Assembly: GCA_009792885.1 (NCBI GenBank)
Contig: WMCF01000232.1
Location: forward strand, 251,265-315,264
Origin: Eremophila alpestris peregrina
Taxonomy: Eukaryota > Chordata > Aves > Passeriformes > Alaudidae
Direction of reading: 5' to 3'
DNA length: 64,000 bases
Each line of letters begins with the position of its first letter. Position 1 is the stretch's first letter. Under the pieces are notes generated by a model, which was not told the DNA's origin, searched no databases, and saw nothing but the letters and a program-made list of their open reading frames with translations. Of this stretch, positions 39,201-54,200 are shown in pieces. The position numbers were made by a program, and so were the translations under genes.

Positions 39201-42200
39201 TGTCTCTGAATTCATACACATACTCTTCAACAGCATTCTTGGCATCATTTCGTTCTTTCTCCAGCTTATCTTGCATCATCATCTTCCCCTGGGGTGGAGA
39301 AAGGCACACAGAGCAATTTCAAGTGTAAAGCTTAGTGACTACTCTTGGAACTGTACCAGAGAAGCTGGCAGAGGCCTGATAATTCACCATTACTGATAAA
39401 AACCTTCACCTCTGTGGAAGTCATCACTACAAGCACAACCAGAATGGGCTGAGTTAAGTCCAGAGAAACTGAGTCATTTCACCAAAAACCCAAACCACAA
39501 CAAAACCTATTACAATTAAGGGCAACTCCCTAAAGAATTCTAAATTAGCCAAGCTGCCGATTGCAAATATTGTTAAGATACTTATTTACAGTGACAGGAA
39601 TTTGAGTGGTCACCTCTTGCTGGTGCTTACCTCATTTTCTATATAGGAATTGATCAGATCCTGTCCCAGCTGCCTGTAGAGGCTGGCCTGTATGGGGAGG
39701 TCAATGCTCTTCACCTTTGTTTTAGCCTTGGGCTGGGAGGGGTGATCTTGCTTTTCTCCAGGAGCAGCCTAGGAAAAGAGTGACACTGCTAAGAAACTTC
39801 CAGCAATCTAAGTGTTACTGCATTTATGCTCAAAAAAGAGAGACAAATGAAACTAGTTAAGACAGCTACAAATTGATATTCTTATACAAATTCTTCTTAA
39901 ATTAAGCACCTCATTGTTCCTCTGTATTCAAAATCACTGTTACCTTCGTTTAGAACCAAACAGGTGAAATTTAATTCCTTTCAAGAACTGTTAAGAAAAC
40001 TTGTTCAAAAGCTGAAAGCACTGCATATTATTCTTCACAATGTTTCCTAATCTCCCCAAATTCCATCTTCATCATAAAACCAGGGTAAACAGCAGAACCC
40101 TACTTCAAAGTCTTGATCATGCTACTTTGAAAATTAAGTGCTGTGGTAGGATTCCTTACTTAACCCTTTCAATATAGCTGTCCTCTAAACACAGTTCTAT
40201 GTTTTCCAACTAGCAAAATCACTAAGTCTGAGAATACTAGGCAAAGAATGTTGTATCAATACTGAATACAAACCTTTGTTTCAGTTCCAGCATTTTCAGT
40301 TTCCTCATCTGCTGGGTTCTGTTGTTCAGCTTGACTTTTCTGCACACCTTCTTCCTGATCAACCTGCATTTTATCCTGCAGAGAGTTACATAACTGAATG
40401 CAAAGGTTTGCTGTAAGATTTAGGACTGCTATCAATTACAGTAAATCAAAGACATATGAACTTCAGAATCAATCTTTAAAATGTATGCTTCACCATGTTT
40501 AAACAGCCATTTTGATGCAGTATTTGTATTTATATCTTCCAAATTAAATGAAAATTCTACTTTGCTGCTTGATGTTGCTGTCTGTCCCCGTTATATAATT
40601 ACACTAAGACTTGTGAATACTCACTTTAAATTAGGAACAAATACATATAAAATGAAATCAAAGAACATTCTAGCAACACACCACCAACACAGGAAACAAC
40701 AATGGATTCTCTATGGAACAGCCAGAACCTTGACCTCCTATAATTTTTGACCTAAACTTTAAAGTTTGCAACCCGAAGCAGAAGTAATTTAATCACTGTA
40801 ATTATTACCTGCATCTGCCTCACAAGACAGTGAAATCAGTACAAATTAGCTTCTGTAGCAGTAGCCTCTTGGGAGTACATGAGCAACTATCTTCCCTCCT
40901 TGCCATCCAAAATAAAGAGAGCCTCACTTACATTTTTCAATAAGTTTTATCATTTACATCTTATTCTAAATTTAATAATCTGAAATGCTGTAAATTACTA
41001 GTGCAGATCACTTGGTTTAAGTGACACAGCTCAATGTCATCATTGAAAAACTCTGTTAATGACATAGTAATGGGTAAGCCTGAAGTTTCCAGGATGATTC
41101 TAATACTCAGAAATAGCATTAATAACTAACAAGGTCTGAGAGGTCCAAGACTGCCTCCATTACAAGGAATTAATATTTCTGGATTCACAAACTACATATG
41201 CAAGTAGAATAGTTCACCAGTAGTTCTGCAATAAAATAAAAACAATTGTTTAAGGATTTCAAGCTCCACAACAGGCGCCTATGTTGCAGTTTAAAGTGGA
41301 AAACAAGAAGGCTACTTCTACCAAATTTAAAGTGTTGTCACTTCAGAGCAGGAAAGGAGAAATACCTAAATCCTCATTTGCTGTTCTTACTGTTCACACA
41401 GAAAAGCCAACAACTGGAAGGAACTGCTTTGCCTACAGGAAATAGCTAGAGAGGGGAAAATAGGACACATAGACACCACAAACCTCCTCCTCAGAGTCGA
41501 GAGGATCATCCTCAATACTGCAAGGTAATTGCTGACAAGCAGCATTGCAAAACAGAAGAGGTGTTAGATGAATGAAGTGCTACAAATGGAAAGCCTGAGC
41601 ATGGCAGCAGCTGCTCATCCTGAACTCAGCACACTCCCAGGAAGCTCCACAAGCCTCTTACACTAAATGCCAGCTCCAGCACTTCCAACCTGTGCTCCCT
41701 TGGTAACAAATATCACATTCAGAGCACTTGCCCATAAGGAGCTGCACCATGCTCAGCATTTCAAATATGCCCACATTCCTGGAAAGCAGTGTAGTATTTC
41801 AGAAGTTGCTTATACAATTATGTAAGGCCAGTTGTGTAACCACTTGCTCTAATTCCTGCAGAACATCCAATTAAAGTGGGAGAAGCTAAGGCCAGATCTT
41901 AGGAGAAAGGCTGCTAGTGTGGCTGTGTCCAGCTCCAAAGTGCTCCCAGGCACCCAGTCCTCAACTCTGCACTGCAAAGGGGCACAGCTGCACCTCTCAG
42001 GGACCTCCCTTCAGGAGGCAGTGCACTTTTCCATGTATAAAGAAAGACCAGATATTTTTTTACTCACTGAAAACAATAGCTTGTGAGGAAAAACTTTAGA
42101 ATTCATTTGCCCCAGTTCTCATTAAATACGCTGCCTTTGGCCAGCGACACTAGATAATGCTAAGACTAGCAGAGAGATGATAAAGAACAATGAAAAAACT

Positions 42201-45200
42201 GCTTCATTTTTTAGAATCACTTTTTCCATTCTTTGTTTTTAGTCACCAGCACTTAAGCAATAGCCATGAAGAAAGGTGTTACATGAGCAAAGCAGTGATT
42301 TCAGGGTGGAGAAGCAGTAACTGTCAGAGGTGATTTACCCTGCAATTACGGGCTCTGTGGTGACAATGGCAGTGCAGATGTTCGCAAGCTTTACATACCA
42401 GCTCCTCCTCTCTGCCTTGGCCCTTGCCTGCAGCCTCGGTGTCCATGGGGGTGTCGCTGTGCTCCCCCTCCAGGCCCTGCCTCTCGATGATGGAGGCACT
42501 GGCCACGCTGAAGAGCCCGTGGATGTTGACACGCACCTTCACCTTCACCTTGGAGCTGTCCCCGTCCTGCTGGGGAGCCACGTTCTGGATGCTGAAACGC
42601 CCTGGGGGACAACACAGCTGCCTTTAGGTGTTGTGCCAAAAGGCAGGGAAAGAGGGGAAAACCCCAAGACATTCCCTAAAGGGGGTTTATTTAAACAGCA
42701 ACTTCACTAATTGGAAACTTTCTGCTTAGCTGACAATCCTACAGTGTAAGCTGCAGGCAGATAAACTAAAAGCTGGCTCCCCAATTATTATCAGTCCACT
42801 GATAATTAGTAAGATGTTTCTGCTCTATCTGTAGTTCATAAAAAAAACAAGACAGTACTTTACTAGGTGTTCTACTTCTCTGTTGCCTTCTGTAACCAGC
42901 ACACTAGAGAAACTACTCTGATTCATCTCAAATGGTTGCTTTTGTCCACGAAACTCAAACTTCACACTGAAAAATAAAACATTAACAGAGATAAAAGATT
43001 CTGTTTGAATGGGATAACATGGCTGCACTACACTAACAGTGCTTAGCAAGGTTTCTGAAAGCAGTGGGGTTGATACTTTATTTTGCAACTTGTTGGAAAT
43101 TTAAGTGTAGATGATGAGCATGTGAAGGAGAATGTTTCATCCTCAAGACCACAGGCTTCTTGCATAGGCAGCCAAAGAGCATCAAGTTTGTACCTGATTC
43201 ATAGATCAGTGAATAAAAGAATGAATTAAAGACCCCAAGGAGTGTACTAATAACTGCAAGTAAGGTAGCATTAGCTGACAAGAAATCTACTTATGTGATC
43301 TAATTCTTTAGACTACTACAGATGCTTAAATTGAGGAAACACCTATATTTTATATTCTCAGATTAACAGAAAGAGACATGACAGATAGCATGAGACAAGT
43401 TATCTGTCCAGACAGGTAACAGCTCCTTTGATCCAATTTCTTTGAAAAATCCAGGCTGGCAGGCACATAAGATCCTTATCAATTTTCTAGAGACTGGAAG
43501 AACCAGACAGCAGAGCACTAAACTCTTTGTGCCTGCTTCTTTTGAAGCATTCAGAAACTGTAAAGACAGAGGGAAGCAAGATTGCAGAATTTTTTCCAGG
43601 ATGTCAAACAAAGATGTCAGTATGGTTTGCTCACCACATTTAAATCAAGAAGCCTGTACTGAGCCTTTCTACAGTTTTTATAAGCTAGAAAACATGGAAG
43701 TAACATATCTTTCAAGAAAGGAGAACCACTTTTTCCTGGATCCCTGGATCAACAGGAGTTGGGGTTCTACTCCCATGTCCTTACCTATTCTGGAATCAGG
43801 ATAAGGCACTTCATGTGGATGAGTATAATAAGCTTCCAAGTCAAAAGGCTCTTTCTTGTGGAAAGTAATTACTTTTGAGAATGGAGCAGCATGGTTCTTA
43901 CTGAAGACTTCACACTCCCTATAGCAAAAAACATTAGGCAACATTAAACCTCTGAGCATAACTTCATGGATAATCAAAGTCAAGGTATGGTAACAATCAG
44001 CAGCCCTGCTAACCAAGCAACAGAGTCATTTAGTTGAAGTCAGTTTTTAACAAGAGTTGGAGGTTGAAGGCCTCCAGGTCTCAAAGATGGACTCTGCATT
44101 TTATGTCACACTTATTAGAAATTAGGCAGCATCACCCCAACATTTTAATTAATTGTATTTCCAATTGTTAAGCAGTAACTGGAACCTAAAAGGTAAAATG
44201 CTAAAAAATAAAATTAAAATTTCAAGTGTTCAAGTGCACGACAGCTTTAAAACCTGAGGCCTGTTTTTTTTCCCCACAGCTCAACATTTTGCTTTATATC
44301 CAAACACACACTGCACAACTTACCCTGTTCCTTCTTCATAGGATGATTTCCATCTCAATGTTATAGAGTAAGGAACAACATCTGTGATGGAAAACTCACG
44401 CACTTTAAAAGCTGGGGAAAGAATTGCACACTAGGGGAAGAAAAAAAGACCAAAAATTTATTATACCCATGTAGTCAAATAAATAGCAAGTACAAGAATT
44501 AATACTTATCACATAGGCCATATGGAGGTCCTGCTTATCACAGATATTTTAACAGAAACTTCCTAGAGTTAACTGAACTGAAAGACTGAACTACAGTAAT
44601 AGATGTTATTTCCTCAGCGATTTTCAGGAAAGACACCCAGCAAAGGTTCCAAGCAATGACACAGAAATGGAACAGCAGAATTTGGGTTCCTCACATTTAA
44701 CAGGTCTTTTTAACAAGCCCATCCTTCTAACGTGACACAGAAGCAATTAATGAACGTAACAGAATCATATCTGACATGGCCACTGTCACCAATTAGTGAA
44801 AGAACAAGTAAACTCTGCATCTTATTTCAGCTGCAGTACCTTCTGCTTGTGGTTAGCTGGATTTCATTAGTACATCATGTTAACGAAGCAATACTAAAGG
44901 TTTATGTCAGGAACTATACCTGCAAGGCACAGCCTCTTGCAACAGCTTCATCAGCATTTAGTGTGGTGCTTATCTCCTTACAGAAAAAGTTAGAGATCTG
45001 TTCCTTCACTGCTGGAATTCTAGTGGCCCCACCTACTATTTCTATACTGTAGATATCTTCACGCTGAAGTTCTAGAAAAGAGAGTGCATGCCCTTAAGTT
45101 ATCATCAAGGTATCACAAAGCTATCTTTGGAGAAAAAAAAAAAGAAGAGAAAAATCAAAGTTCTCTTATTATCTAGACATTGTGACAAGCACTGAATAGA

Positions 45201-48200
45201 TTTCATGGCTGACAAGATCTTTAAAGCTCTTTGTCCCTCCTGTAGGCTACAAAGTTTTCTAGTTGCATAAACCTGGGAAATGCAGAAGCCAAGCATCAAT
45301 GAGAACAGCTGTTCTTTAAAGTGTGTTGTCCATGTGCATCCCCTTTCTGCTGTGCATGAACTCAGAAGGGTGAAATTGGGTCTTCTGCACACCTGGACAA
45401 TACCTCACCTCTCCCAAACAAAACCAACAGAATTAATCCCCAATAGATCTCAATTTTTGTCTGGCTAAATTTTGCTTGCCAAAAGAGAAAAGAAAACCTT
45501 TTAAACCAATAAATCTAGTAAATAGCACATTGTGTTTGAAGGCTAACATTTTTATTTTGGAATCAGGGCATGTGTGTGAAGTAATCTCAAACAACTGTCA
45601 GTCCTTGAACAGCTCTGCTCAGCAGTTATGCAGATCTTTAATTCCTGTATTTGCTATTGAGCCAAGTCACAAGTTCAGCAGAATTCTTCTCTTTCTTTTA
45701 GCTGTAGGTGCTGGAACTGGGGATAAAACCTTCCCTGCTGAAGTCTAATTCTCTCCTTTACACTACATTAGGCAAAAAAAATTACTTTGTTATTGGCACA
45801 TGCTCTAGGTAATTCATTTGAAGAATATACTGCCAAATTCCCAGGTCAGTGAGGACATGTAAGTATCACATGGAACAGGCTGGCCACGAGGTTGCAGTAA
45901 AGAATCTCTTTTACCATCATCATTTTGGTTTGGTAGTTTGGCGTTTTTGAATCAATTCAGAGTGCCAACCTTTTCCATGCCACAGGGTGCTGAGGGTCAA
46001 TAACCAAGGCTGCAGAGTAGCATGTGCACTGAATGAGGCGGGGATGGCATCATGCAGTCATGGCAGGCACATGAATGGAACTTACAGTTAACTTTGCAGT
46101 ACTTAGCTTTGCAATTCTAACAAATACAAAAATACATCGAAAAGATAATCATTAAAGAGGTCAGGAATGACTGGACTGCTAGCAGCACCTCGAGGAACTC
46201 CTACTTACTGGCTTGCTCCATGGCTGCTCTGAGAGGAGGCTCCACTCTGGCCAGAAGGGCAGCACACAGCTGCTCGAACTGAGCTCTGCAGGGCAGGGAG
46301 AGTGGTGTTAGCAGGCTGCCTAGGGGGCACAGCCCTCTGCCCCTCAGAGGAACAGCCCCAGTACCTGTTCATCTTACTGGAGACATCCAGGTCGTTCATG
46401 AAGCACTCAATGTTGAGAGGAAGGTCAGAGGCATTGGCGCTCATCAGCTTCTTGAGCTTCTCACACTCTTGATACAGCCGCAGCAGCGCCCGCGCATTCT
46501 CCTTCACATTCAGCTTGTATTTCGTCCTGAACTCCTCAGAGAAGTAATCTACCAAAGCCTCATCAAAATTCCTACCACCTACAAAAGGGTCAAAGGTCGT
46601 GGCCAAGACCTGGCAGAAGTCAGAGAACAAGATCAGAAGTTATTAGATGAGGTTTGTTCTGTGTTATTTACTCAGCACAGCAAAATGTGCCATCACTGTC
46701 TTCTACAGGGCTTCAGGTGGCATCTACCTACCACAGACAGGCCCACAAAGACACTCAGCCATGAGCAGGTCACAGACACACAAAGTCTCCACACCAGGAA
46801 GCAAAGACTGTTCAGCTTTACTTCACATCCCACTGGATTTACAGAATTACAGAATATTCTGAGTTGTAAGGGACCCACAAGGATCACTGAGTCCAGCTCT
46901 CCCCATACAGGGACTGAACATACAACCCTGGTGATTTTATCACAGGGCTCAAACCAACTGAGCTATTTAGACGTGCAACTGTCATGGATGGCACAAAAAA
47001 AAACCCAACATCTTGGAGTGACTCAAGACAGTTCAAGAATCTCCTCTGAGTGAGTCAATTGCACAACTACAACTTAGGAGGCTCCCTGAACATGCAAATA
47101 TTTCAGGCATATGACACAAAAACTGTGCAGTGTCCTTAACTATCAAGCACTTTCCAAAACACACTTTAGGATGCTTCCCTTCTGCATTTTACAAAAACTG
47201 ACTTGATGAAATAGCCAAAATCTAACAGAAAGCTTTTGTACTCCACATTTAAAAATATTTTCTAGAGACATTTATTTTTCTAAAAAAGTAATCTTTCCAC
47301 AGAGCAGTATTTTGAGTTTTAATTACTTCAGGCTTTTAACGACTTAAAAGATTACCTTCAGTTTTCCCTTGTTAAAAGCACAGATGGAAACCTGATATGC
47401 AGAATGCCCCATATCTACAAAGACCACATTTCTTGGCTTCTCTTCCAAGGCTGGCAGATCTTGCTTGTATATTCCATAAGCCAAAGCAACTGGAAAACAC
47501 CAACCCATGGAAGGGTGAGGGGAAGCCTCACACAGCTGCACACCATGCATTAAAAGCACACCCAGAGACAGACACTGCCCATGTTTGACCTTTAAAAACA
47601 TCTTCATCACTCCCATTAAAAAGTCAGAAACATGTTGAAAACACATTTTTCATTGACAAGTGAGAAAGATGTCAAGTGAAGGTTTAGCACTAATAAATAC
47701 TCCCCCTGTATTTCAATTCTGCTTGTAGCAAAATTAGCAGTGCAATTTGTGAAACTGCACAGATTAGGACTCATGCCTATGGCTCTCCCTTGAAATACCT
47801 TACTTTCAGATTTTTTTACCTTAGCTTTGAAAAATTCAAGCATGCCCAAGAAATAAAGAAAATGTTTTGGAAGACTAGTTGACATGAATCTAAGCTTTCA
47901 TTACCAGCACTCATTTGGAAAACTTTTTGAGACTTTCTAAAAGCAAAGAGAATCAAGACAAATAAAAATGACCGATTAAGCAGGTCCAACTTTAGTCCCC
48001 ATGAAGAGTTATGTATTCCTATGCTCTACCCTGTAATTCACCAAAACCAGAAGAGGGGAGTAAATTCCTTCACAGAAACAGCAGTGCCATTGCTACAGCT
48101 GACAGCGTTGCCACAATTTCAGCACAGATGTCAGGTTTATTTCCAAAGCCATTCCCAAGTGTGCTCAGGCTGGCAAATCCCAGCCCTGGTGGTGCCTCCC

Positions 48201-51200
48201 AAGTGCTGCACACAGCACCCACTGCTGTGCTCCCAGTTGCCAAACTGGATTGGGCAGGAGCAGCCTGGACAGCTCTGTGCCAGGCTCCCAGTTGTGTAAC
48301 TGCAGGGTGTCATCACCCTCACACCCAGCAGCCTCCAAGGACAAAAAACACCCAGCCCTTTACCTGCTGTAGTCTCATTCATCAGCTTCAGACAATTTAA
48401 TCCTGCAATCTGTGCAGCTGCCATTACAGACCTCCTTTCAGCATCAGTGAAGAAACTAGGGACCTGTTTCCAAAAATAATGACATTGGATATTATGGCCT
48501 ATGGATTTTTTCATTTAGAACACTCAGACTTGCCCATCAAGCTATCCTATAAATGTCATGAGCAAGAGAAACTGTTATAAGCTAGCCTCAAATTAATAAG
48601 GCTGTCTGAATAAAACACCTAACTAAGTAATTTTAGTGCATATTTTAATTAAAAGTTCAAAATATGACTAAAATGAAGTGGCATCAGGGTTATTTTAAAT
48701 CAAGCAGGTTTTAACACACACAAAAAAACTCCTGAAAACACTTTCTCGGATTGTTTTAATGAGTCTTTCATCTTAAAAACATCACCAGTTTCTGAAAACA
48801 AATTAGTGCAGGACAAAGTCAGCCCAACAAATATTCCCACACAGCCCCACAGTAAGTCAATGGCAGAAGCACTGCAGTGATGCAGTGGGAAAAAAAGGAA
48901 TCCAGCTTGAAGCTGTGTCCATTTTCCAGCTCTCAGTGCCAGCCTGCAGTGTGCCCCAAGGTTCAGTGGCACCACAAGCCATCACAGCCCAGTGAGGACC
49001 TGGCTGCCATCAGCTGGCACCTCTCCAGCAGACTCAGAGCTCCACTCTGGCGTGCTCTGTTGGCCAGCACTGTGGGGAATTGCCAGGGATCCCTGGGGTG
49101 TGGCAGGAATTCTCCCAGAGCCTTTGTGTGCCATAAAGAAGCAGGGAAAAAGATCAAAGCAGATTTCCAACAGCCTGAGTACACAGCTTTCCCCTTCCCA
49201 TGTCTCTGCCTGGCACAGAAGGGAAACTGCAATCCCTCATGGCCAAACTTCCCAGCAGGGCCAGTCAACAAAGACCATGTGAACAGCAGACACAGGACTT
49301 GGTATCCAACAAAATGACAAGACTTTTCCAAACAAAGCCAAGTAGTTTGGGTGTGTCAGATTGTCAGCAGACCCTCGGAGCTCTATGTTCAGGCAACTCT
49401 CAGCTGCACTACAGCAGTGCCCACCCATGTAACAAGAAAGAAATGTAACATGAATTTAGGAAGGTCCTTTGGAATTAAGGAGGATGTGCTCACACCTAGG
49501 ACAGCTCCCATTTCTAACAAGCACTGCAGTGATCAGAAATACTGTCTGTAGCCAACAGAGACTGACTGGATCAGCTTAAGCACTGTGCCCTTTCTGAAAA
49601 TACACTCTTAACAACTTGTTCATCTCTTCACACATGCTTCAAGAAGTACTCTCATTTTGAAAGCTTGTAACAAAGGCCCATTTTTGAGGATATGATTTCT
49701 ATCCACTACTTGTACCTCTTGCCATACCACCACGGTGTAAATGGTCCCATCTTGCATAAAGCTGCCTTTGGAGTGCAATAAATAGACCACAACTTACTGA
49801 AATCACACAGTCGGCCACTGGTTTCTTCAAAGCACTTTCTGAAGTCTCCTTCAGTTTGGCCAGCAGCATTCCTGTGATCTGTTCCACTGCAAACAGTCTC
49901 TCTTCATCCAGGTACCTGACCTGGAACAGAGAATTGGGATTGTGCCATCATCAGTCCTCTCAGCTTTGCTCTCCAGATGTGCAGCTTGGACACTGCTCCT
50001 GATGCTGAGCACTGAGAGCCACTGAACTCCCTGTCAATTCATCTGTGCTCCCTACAACACATCTCCAACAGCTCAGTCTGGGGATTTTGTGTGGGAAGCT
50101 TCACACCTCAGTTATCTCAAGGGACCACTCACAATGATCCAGTATTTCTGCTGCTTGTGTATTTTGACTTTAAAAAAAAACAACAGCAAAAAAAGAGCAC
50201 AATACATGTAGGATCACACTGTCCTATAACACAAGCTAAAAATACAGGTTTTGGAGCAAGCCCAAGGAACATTTGCTTCCTGCAACAGTCACTCAAGCAC
50301 AGGAGGCAGGGAAGGTGTGAACCAGGCAATTCCAACAGTCCTGCCCTGCTCAGGAAATGCAGCTGAGTCCTCAGCCTTCATGGGAGGTTCTGTGTCCTGA
50401 ATTATTAACAAGCACTCCTGCCATTTAGTTTGGAAGCAAATTAAAAAGAACTTGTTCAAATTTCATATTCAGAGCATGATGTTGTTTTCCTGACACTTGG
50501 CCTCTGCATGTCTGATGGGAACTAATAATCTCACTGTGTAATTATACAGATTTGGAGGTAAACCTAGTGAGGTCAAGTGAAAAGCTCATGTGACTATGGA
50601 AAACTAGTGTGATTGATGAGAAACCTCAATGGACACCTTGGAGAAAGTACAGACCCATTTATAGACACAGGAATGTATTTAGTTTTCTGAAGGAAAATGT
50701 AAGTGACCACACGGGAAGTGAAGTGACAAGGGCCCGAAGAGCTCATCTGTACCACCAAGAGATCCCACACCAAGCTCTCACTCACCTTTACTCCTACAGA
50801 GCCATTTGGCATCTTCTGAAGCTCATAGGGAAGCTTGGCCCTCTCAGCTTGTATGTAAGGATCCTCAAATGCTCTCCCATGCAGTTTTTTGAAGCCATGT
50901 ACTGCATTTTTTACGTTGGTGATGATCTGTGGCAAAGATATTGTCATTACCCATGACATTCTGATACAGAGGACTGTGCACAAAGGAATTTTTTATGTTG
51001 GGCTTAATGCACACACTGACCTGTGTCAAGCCCGACACATTCACTGAAAAAAGCAAAGTGTGAGGAGAAAGAATCATCCACTTCTTAATCGATGGCCTCT
51101 ATTAGAAAAGTTCATATCTACTTCTCTCTGTAATATCCATTAACTTGCTGCCATCAATTTTCACTGTACTTCTTATTTTAGAAGAGCTTTCTGATACAGC

Positions 51201-54200
51201 ATGAAATATTTAAAATCCTATATTGTGGCAGTTGCTGCCTGCAGGTACTAATGAAGTTATTACTTACATTAACCTTAAATGAACCTTCAACAAATTAACA
51301 CATTTCCCTTCCTTTAAAGTTCTCCTTTAATTCAGATCCCATCTGGATGTAAAGCCTTCCCACACCTACTCCCTCATCAGTGTTTTAATCTAGTTGTTTT
51401 CAGGACATGCTTTTAACCAAAGAAAGGACCAAAACAAACAAATCCCAGTGAACACAACAATTAAGCTATCAAAAAAAACTACTCCAGGATAATCTTCTCC
51501 AAGATGAATTTATTTACTAGCTAAAAAAGTCTTTGATCCATTTACCTGGCTCTTTGCTGCGTTCCCGATGGCTCGGGTCTTGGATCCTAAAGATATACAT
51601 GCTCTAAATAAAAATAAAAAAATAAAAATCAACTTTAGAAGAAAGCATCATCAAGTATTTCCATGGTACTTTAGAGCACCCATAAAAATTCAAGCAGAAT
51701 TCAACAGAACATGGATGTGTTAAATAATAGCATTACTTCATGGAGCACCAGAACCTGAAGTGGAATTCTAGTTTTTTTGTTTGTAAATTAGTTGAGAAAG
51801 AAGAAGCAACTGCAAGTATTGTCATTCTCATTGCATTTAAGGAATTCTGTAAAAGCTTAAATGTTCTACAGATGTTATCATGCAGGAAAGGCACTGGTAG
51901 TTCCTTCTGGGATACAGGTTAAAACCCAAGCAGCCTGTGAGTTTTGATTCAAACCCTGAACTCTACCGATTTGGTTCTCTTGACTCAAGAACCCTCGAGT
52001 CTGAAGGGCCACATTCACACTCCAAGAGCCCTTAGCAAAATCCTGAGATAACAATTAAAAATCCACAAAGCACGGGAGCTGCGGGAGCTGCTGAGTGTTC
52101 CACAAGTGAGGAGCAGCAGGGACCTGCAGCAAACAGGCAGAGAGGGACAGGCTGGGGACAGCTCCCAGGGCTGGGGAGCTCTGCTGTGACCCACAGCTCC
52201 CTGCAGCTTCCTGGCCACCACCGAGCACCCCTGGATCAGCACAGACTGCCTCGGGCCCCAGGCACAGCTGGCCCCTCAGCACTGCCTCTGGAAATGTTCT
52301 TGTCTGTTCTGGAAGTCACTAACACCTTCACATCTCAGACCTGAAACACAACTCTGCCCCAACAGGCAACTGAAACCCGGATTTCCAACAGCTCAGATGG
52401 AATCGTTTAATGAATGCATAAAGGCCACTCGAGCAGCTGCTTCCTGCTCCCTCTCCATCACTGAGGGCACTGCAATTCCACAGTCTTTTCTAGCAACCTC
52501 TTCCCTGCGACATACAAACCTGCTCCAGATTTCACTGCTGCAAACACACCAGGCATTACCCGGCATTTTCAAACACCTCCTTCAGCTTTCACAAACAGCT
52601 CTTACCATTTGTTAACGTCCCAACACTCCAGTTCCCAATTAGGCCTTGTGAGAATTTGGGGAAGTCAGACAAACGAGCAATTTGCACAGCAAGCAAATGG
52701 TTTACAAGCTTTCAGTGCAGGATCTGCCTCTGCTCACACACCACATTACCCCATGCAGAGATGGCCCAGAGCCACCCCAGCTGCTGCCATGAGTGACTCC
52801 AACTACTCACTCCCAGCACACGGGGGTGGCTTCTCCCTCCTGCTGCTGGGAAGCAGAGATGGCAAAAATAAAATAAACGTGCCCTCCTTGGCTTAAAAAA
52901 AAATCAGTCGTTTCCAAGATTCCTTATTACATCACCTTAATTACAGTGTGTGGTCACATTATTCACACCTGGGGTGAAGTAACTATGAGCTATCAACAAC
53001 GGTCTGGTTTTTCCACCAAACCACGGTGCTGAGGCAGAGCACCTGAAAGGGTCATGTGCCGTGAGCACTGGGAATGTGTTAAACAGAGCTGCTGAAGTTC
53101 CCAGCTCAGGAAAAGTCAAGTGTCAGCTAACTTTCAGAGAGATACTTGAAAATATCCAAGTTCTACTGAAATGCATGGCTTGTTGGCAGAGTCTTCTTCC
53201 CTTCTTTGTAAAGTATTTGTGCTAAAACCTCCAGGATGATACACGGCTGCACTAACACTGACAATCCCAAGCACTGGATCACAGAATGTAATTAACTAAT
53301 AGCTAAGTCAAGTACCTGCGTGATGGGAGCACCTCCATAGGAACATTCAAATAAGTTCATTTACTGGGTTGCTACGTGTGATAAGGAAAGTTTTGATGAC
53401 TGAAGAATCAGATGTGCCTACACCATTCAAATCCCACTTGAAGTAATGATTTAGCTATCATGATAAACTTACATAACCGTAAGGAACTTGTTACATTTCT
53501 ATTTACCTTTGTTTTATTTCTCTCAAAACAATAACATTAGAAATGTTCCTCAAGGTCTCCTGTATTACTACATTTTGAGACACAAAGGGTCAATGAAAAT
53601 GTCACTTAAAGCGTGATAAGTACTTTAGGTCTTTAAGTGTATGTGCATTCCAGATACTGCAACTGCTAACTTGAACATCTCTCATAATCACTTTGCGAGT
53701 ATCTTGAAAGTACAGTTAATCACACATTAGTGTGAAAAATATTAAATGCAGGTAAGCCTACCTGCAAAGAACACACTGCAAAAATAGCTAAAAATTCTAA
53801 GTGCTCTTCATCACAAGGGGGAAGGAAACTGCAGCTGCCTGAGGATTCTCTGGGCAACAATTTCATGGGATACTTTGCATTTGAAAGGCCAGAGAATTTC
53901 AGTTCTCACTGCGTATCTAGTGCACGAGGATAATTACTTCGTGAGAGTTAATACGAGAAGCATATTTTTGTAAATAGTAAAAAGAATTTTCGAGAGTATT
54001 CCCACTAAAACAGACGGCATGCTTTTCGGCAATCAACTAATGTGTACTTTTAAAAATCAACTTTTAAGAAAGCAAACCTACATTTGTCCGAGACCAGGGC
54101 AGCAGTGCTGAATTTACTACAGTCTCGCACAGCAGGAACAGCTTTCTCTGCTGGCTACAAGTCCTTTTGCAAAAAGACAAACACCATCCAACCCCCGACT

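Noticed and set aside
46901..46972. A functional tRNA-Ile gene on the minus strand
   Set aside because: Box B is degraded and the head is fused directly to a CR1 tail, so it is a SINE head and not a tRNA gene.
46469..47053. 194-codon plus-strand open frame
   Set aside because: It is antisense to HSPA4L exon 7 and then runs through the SINE in intron 6.
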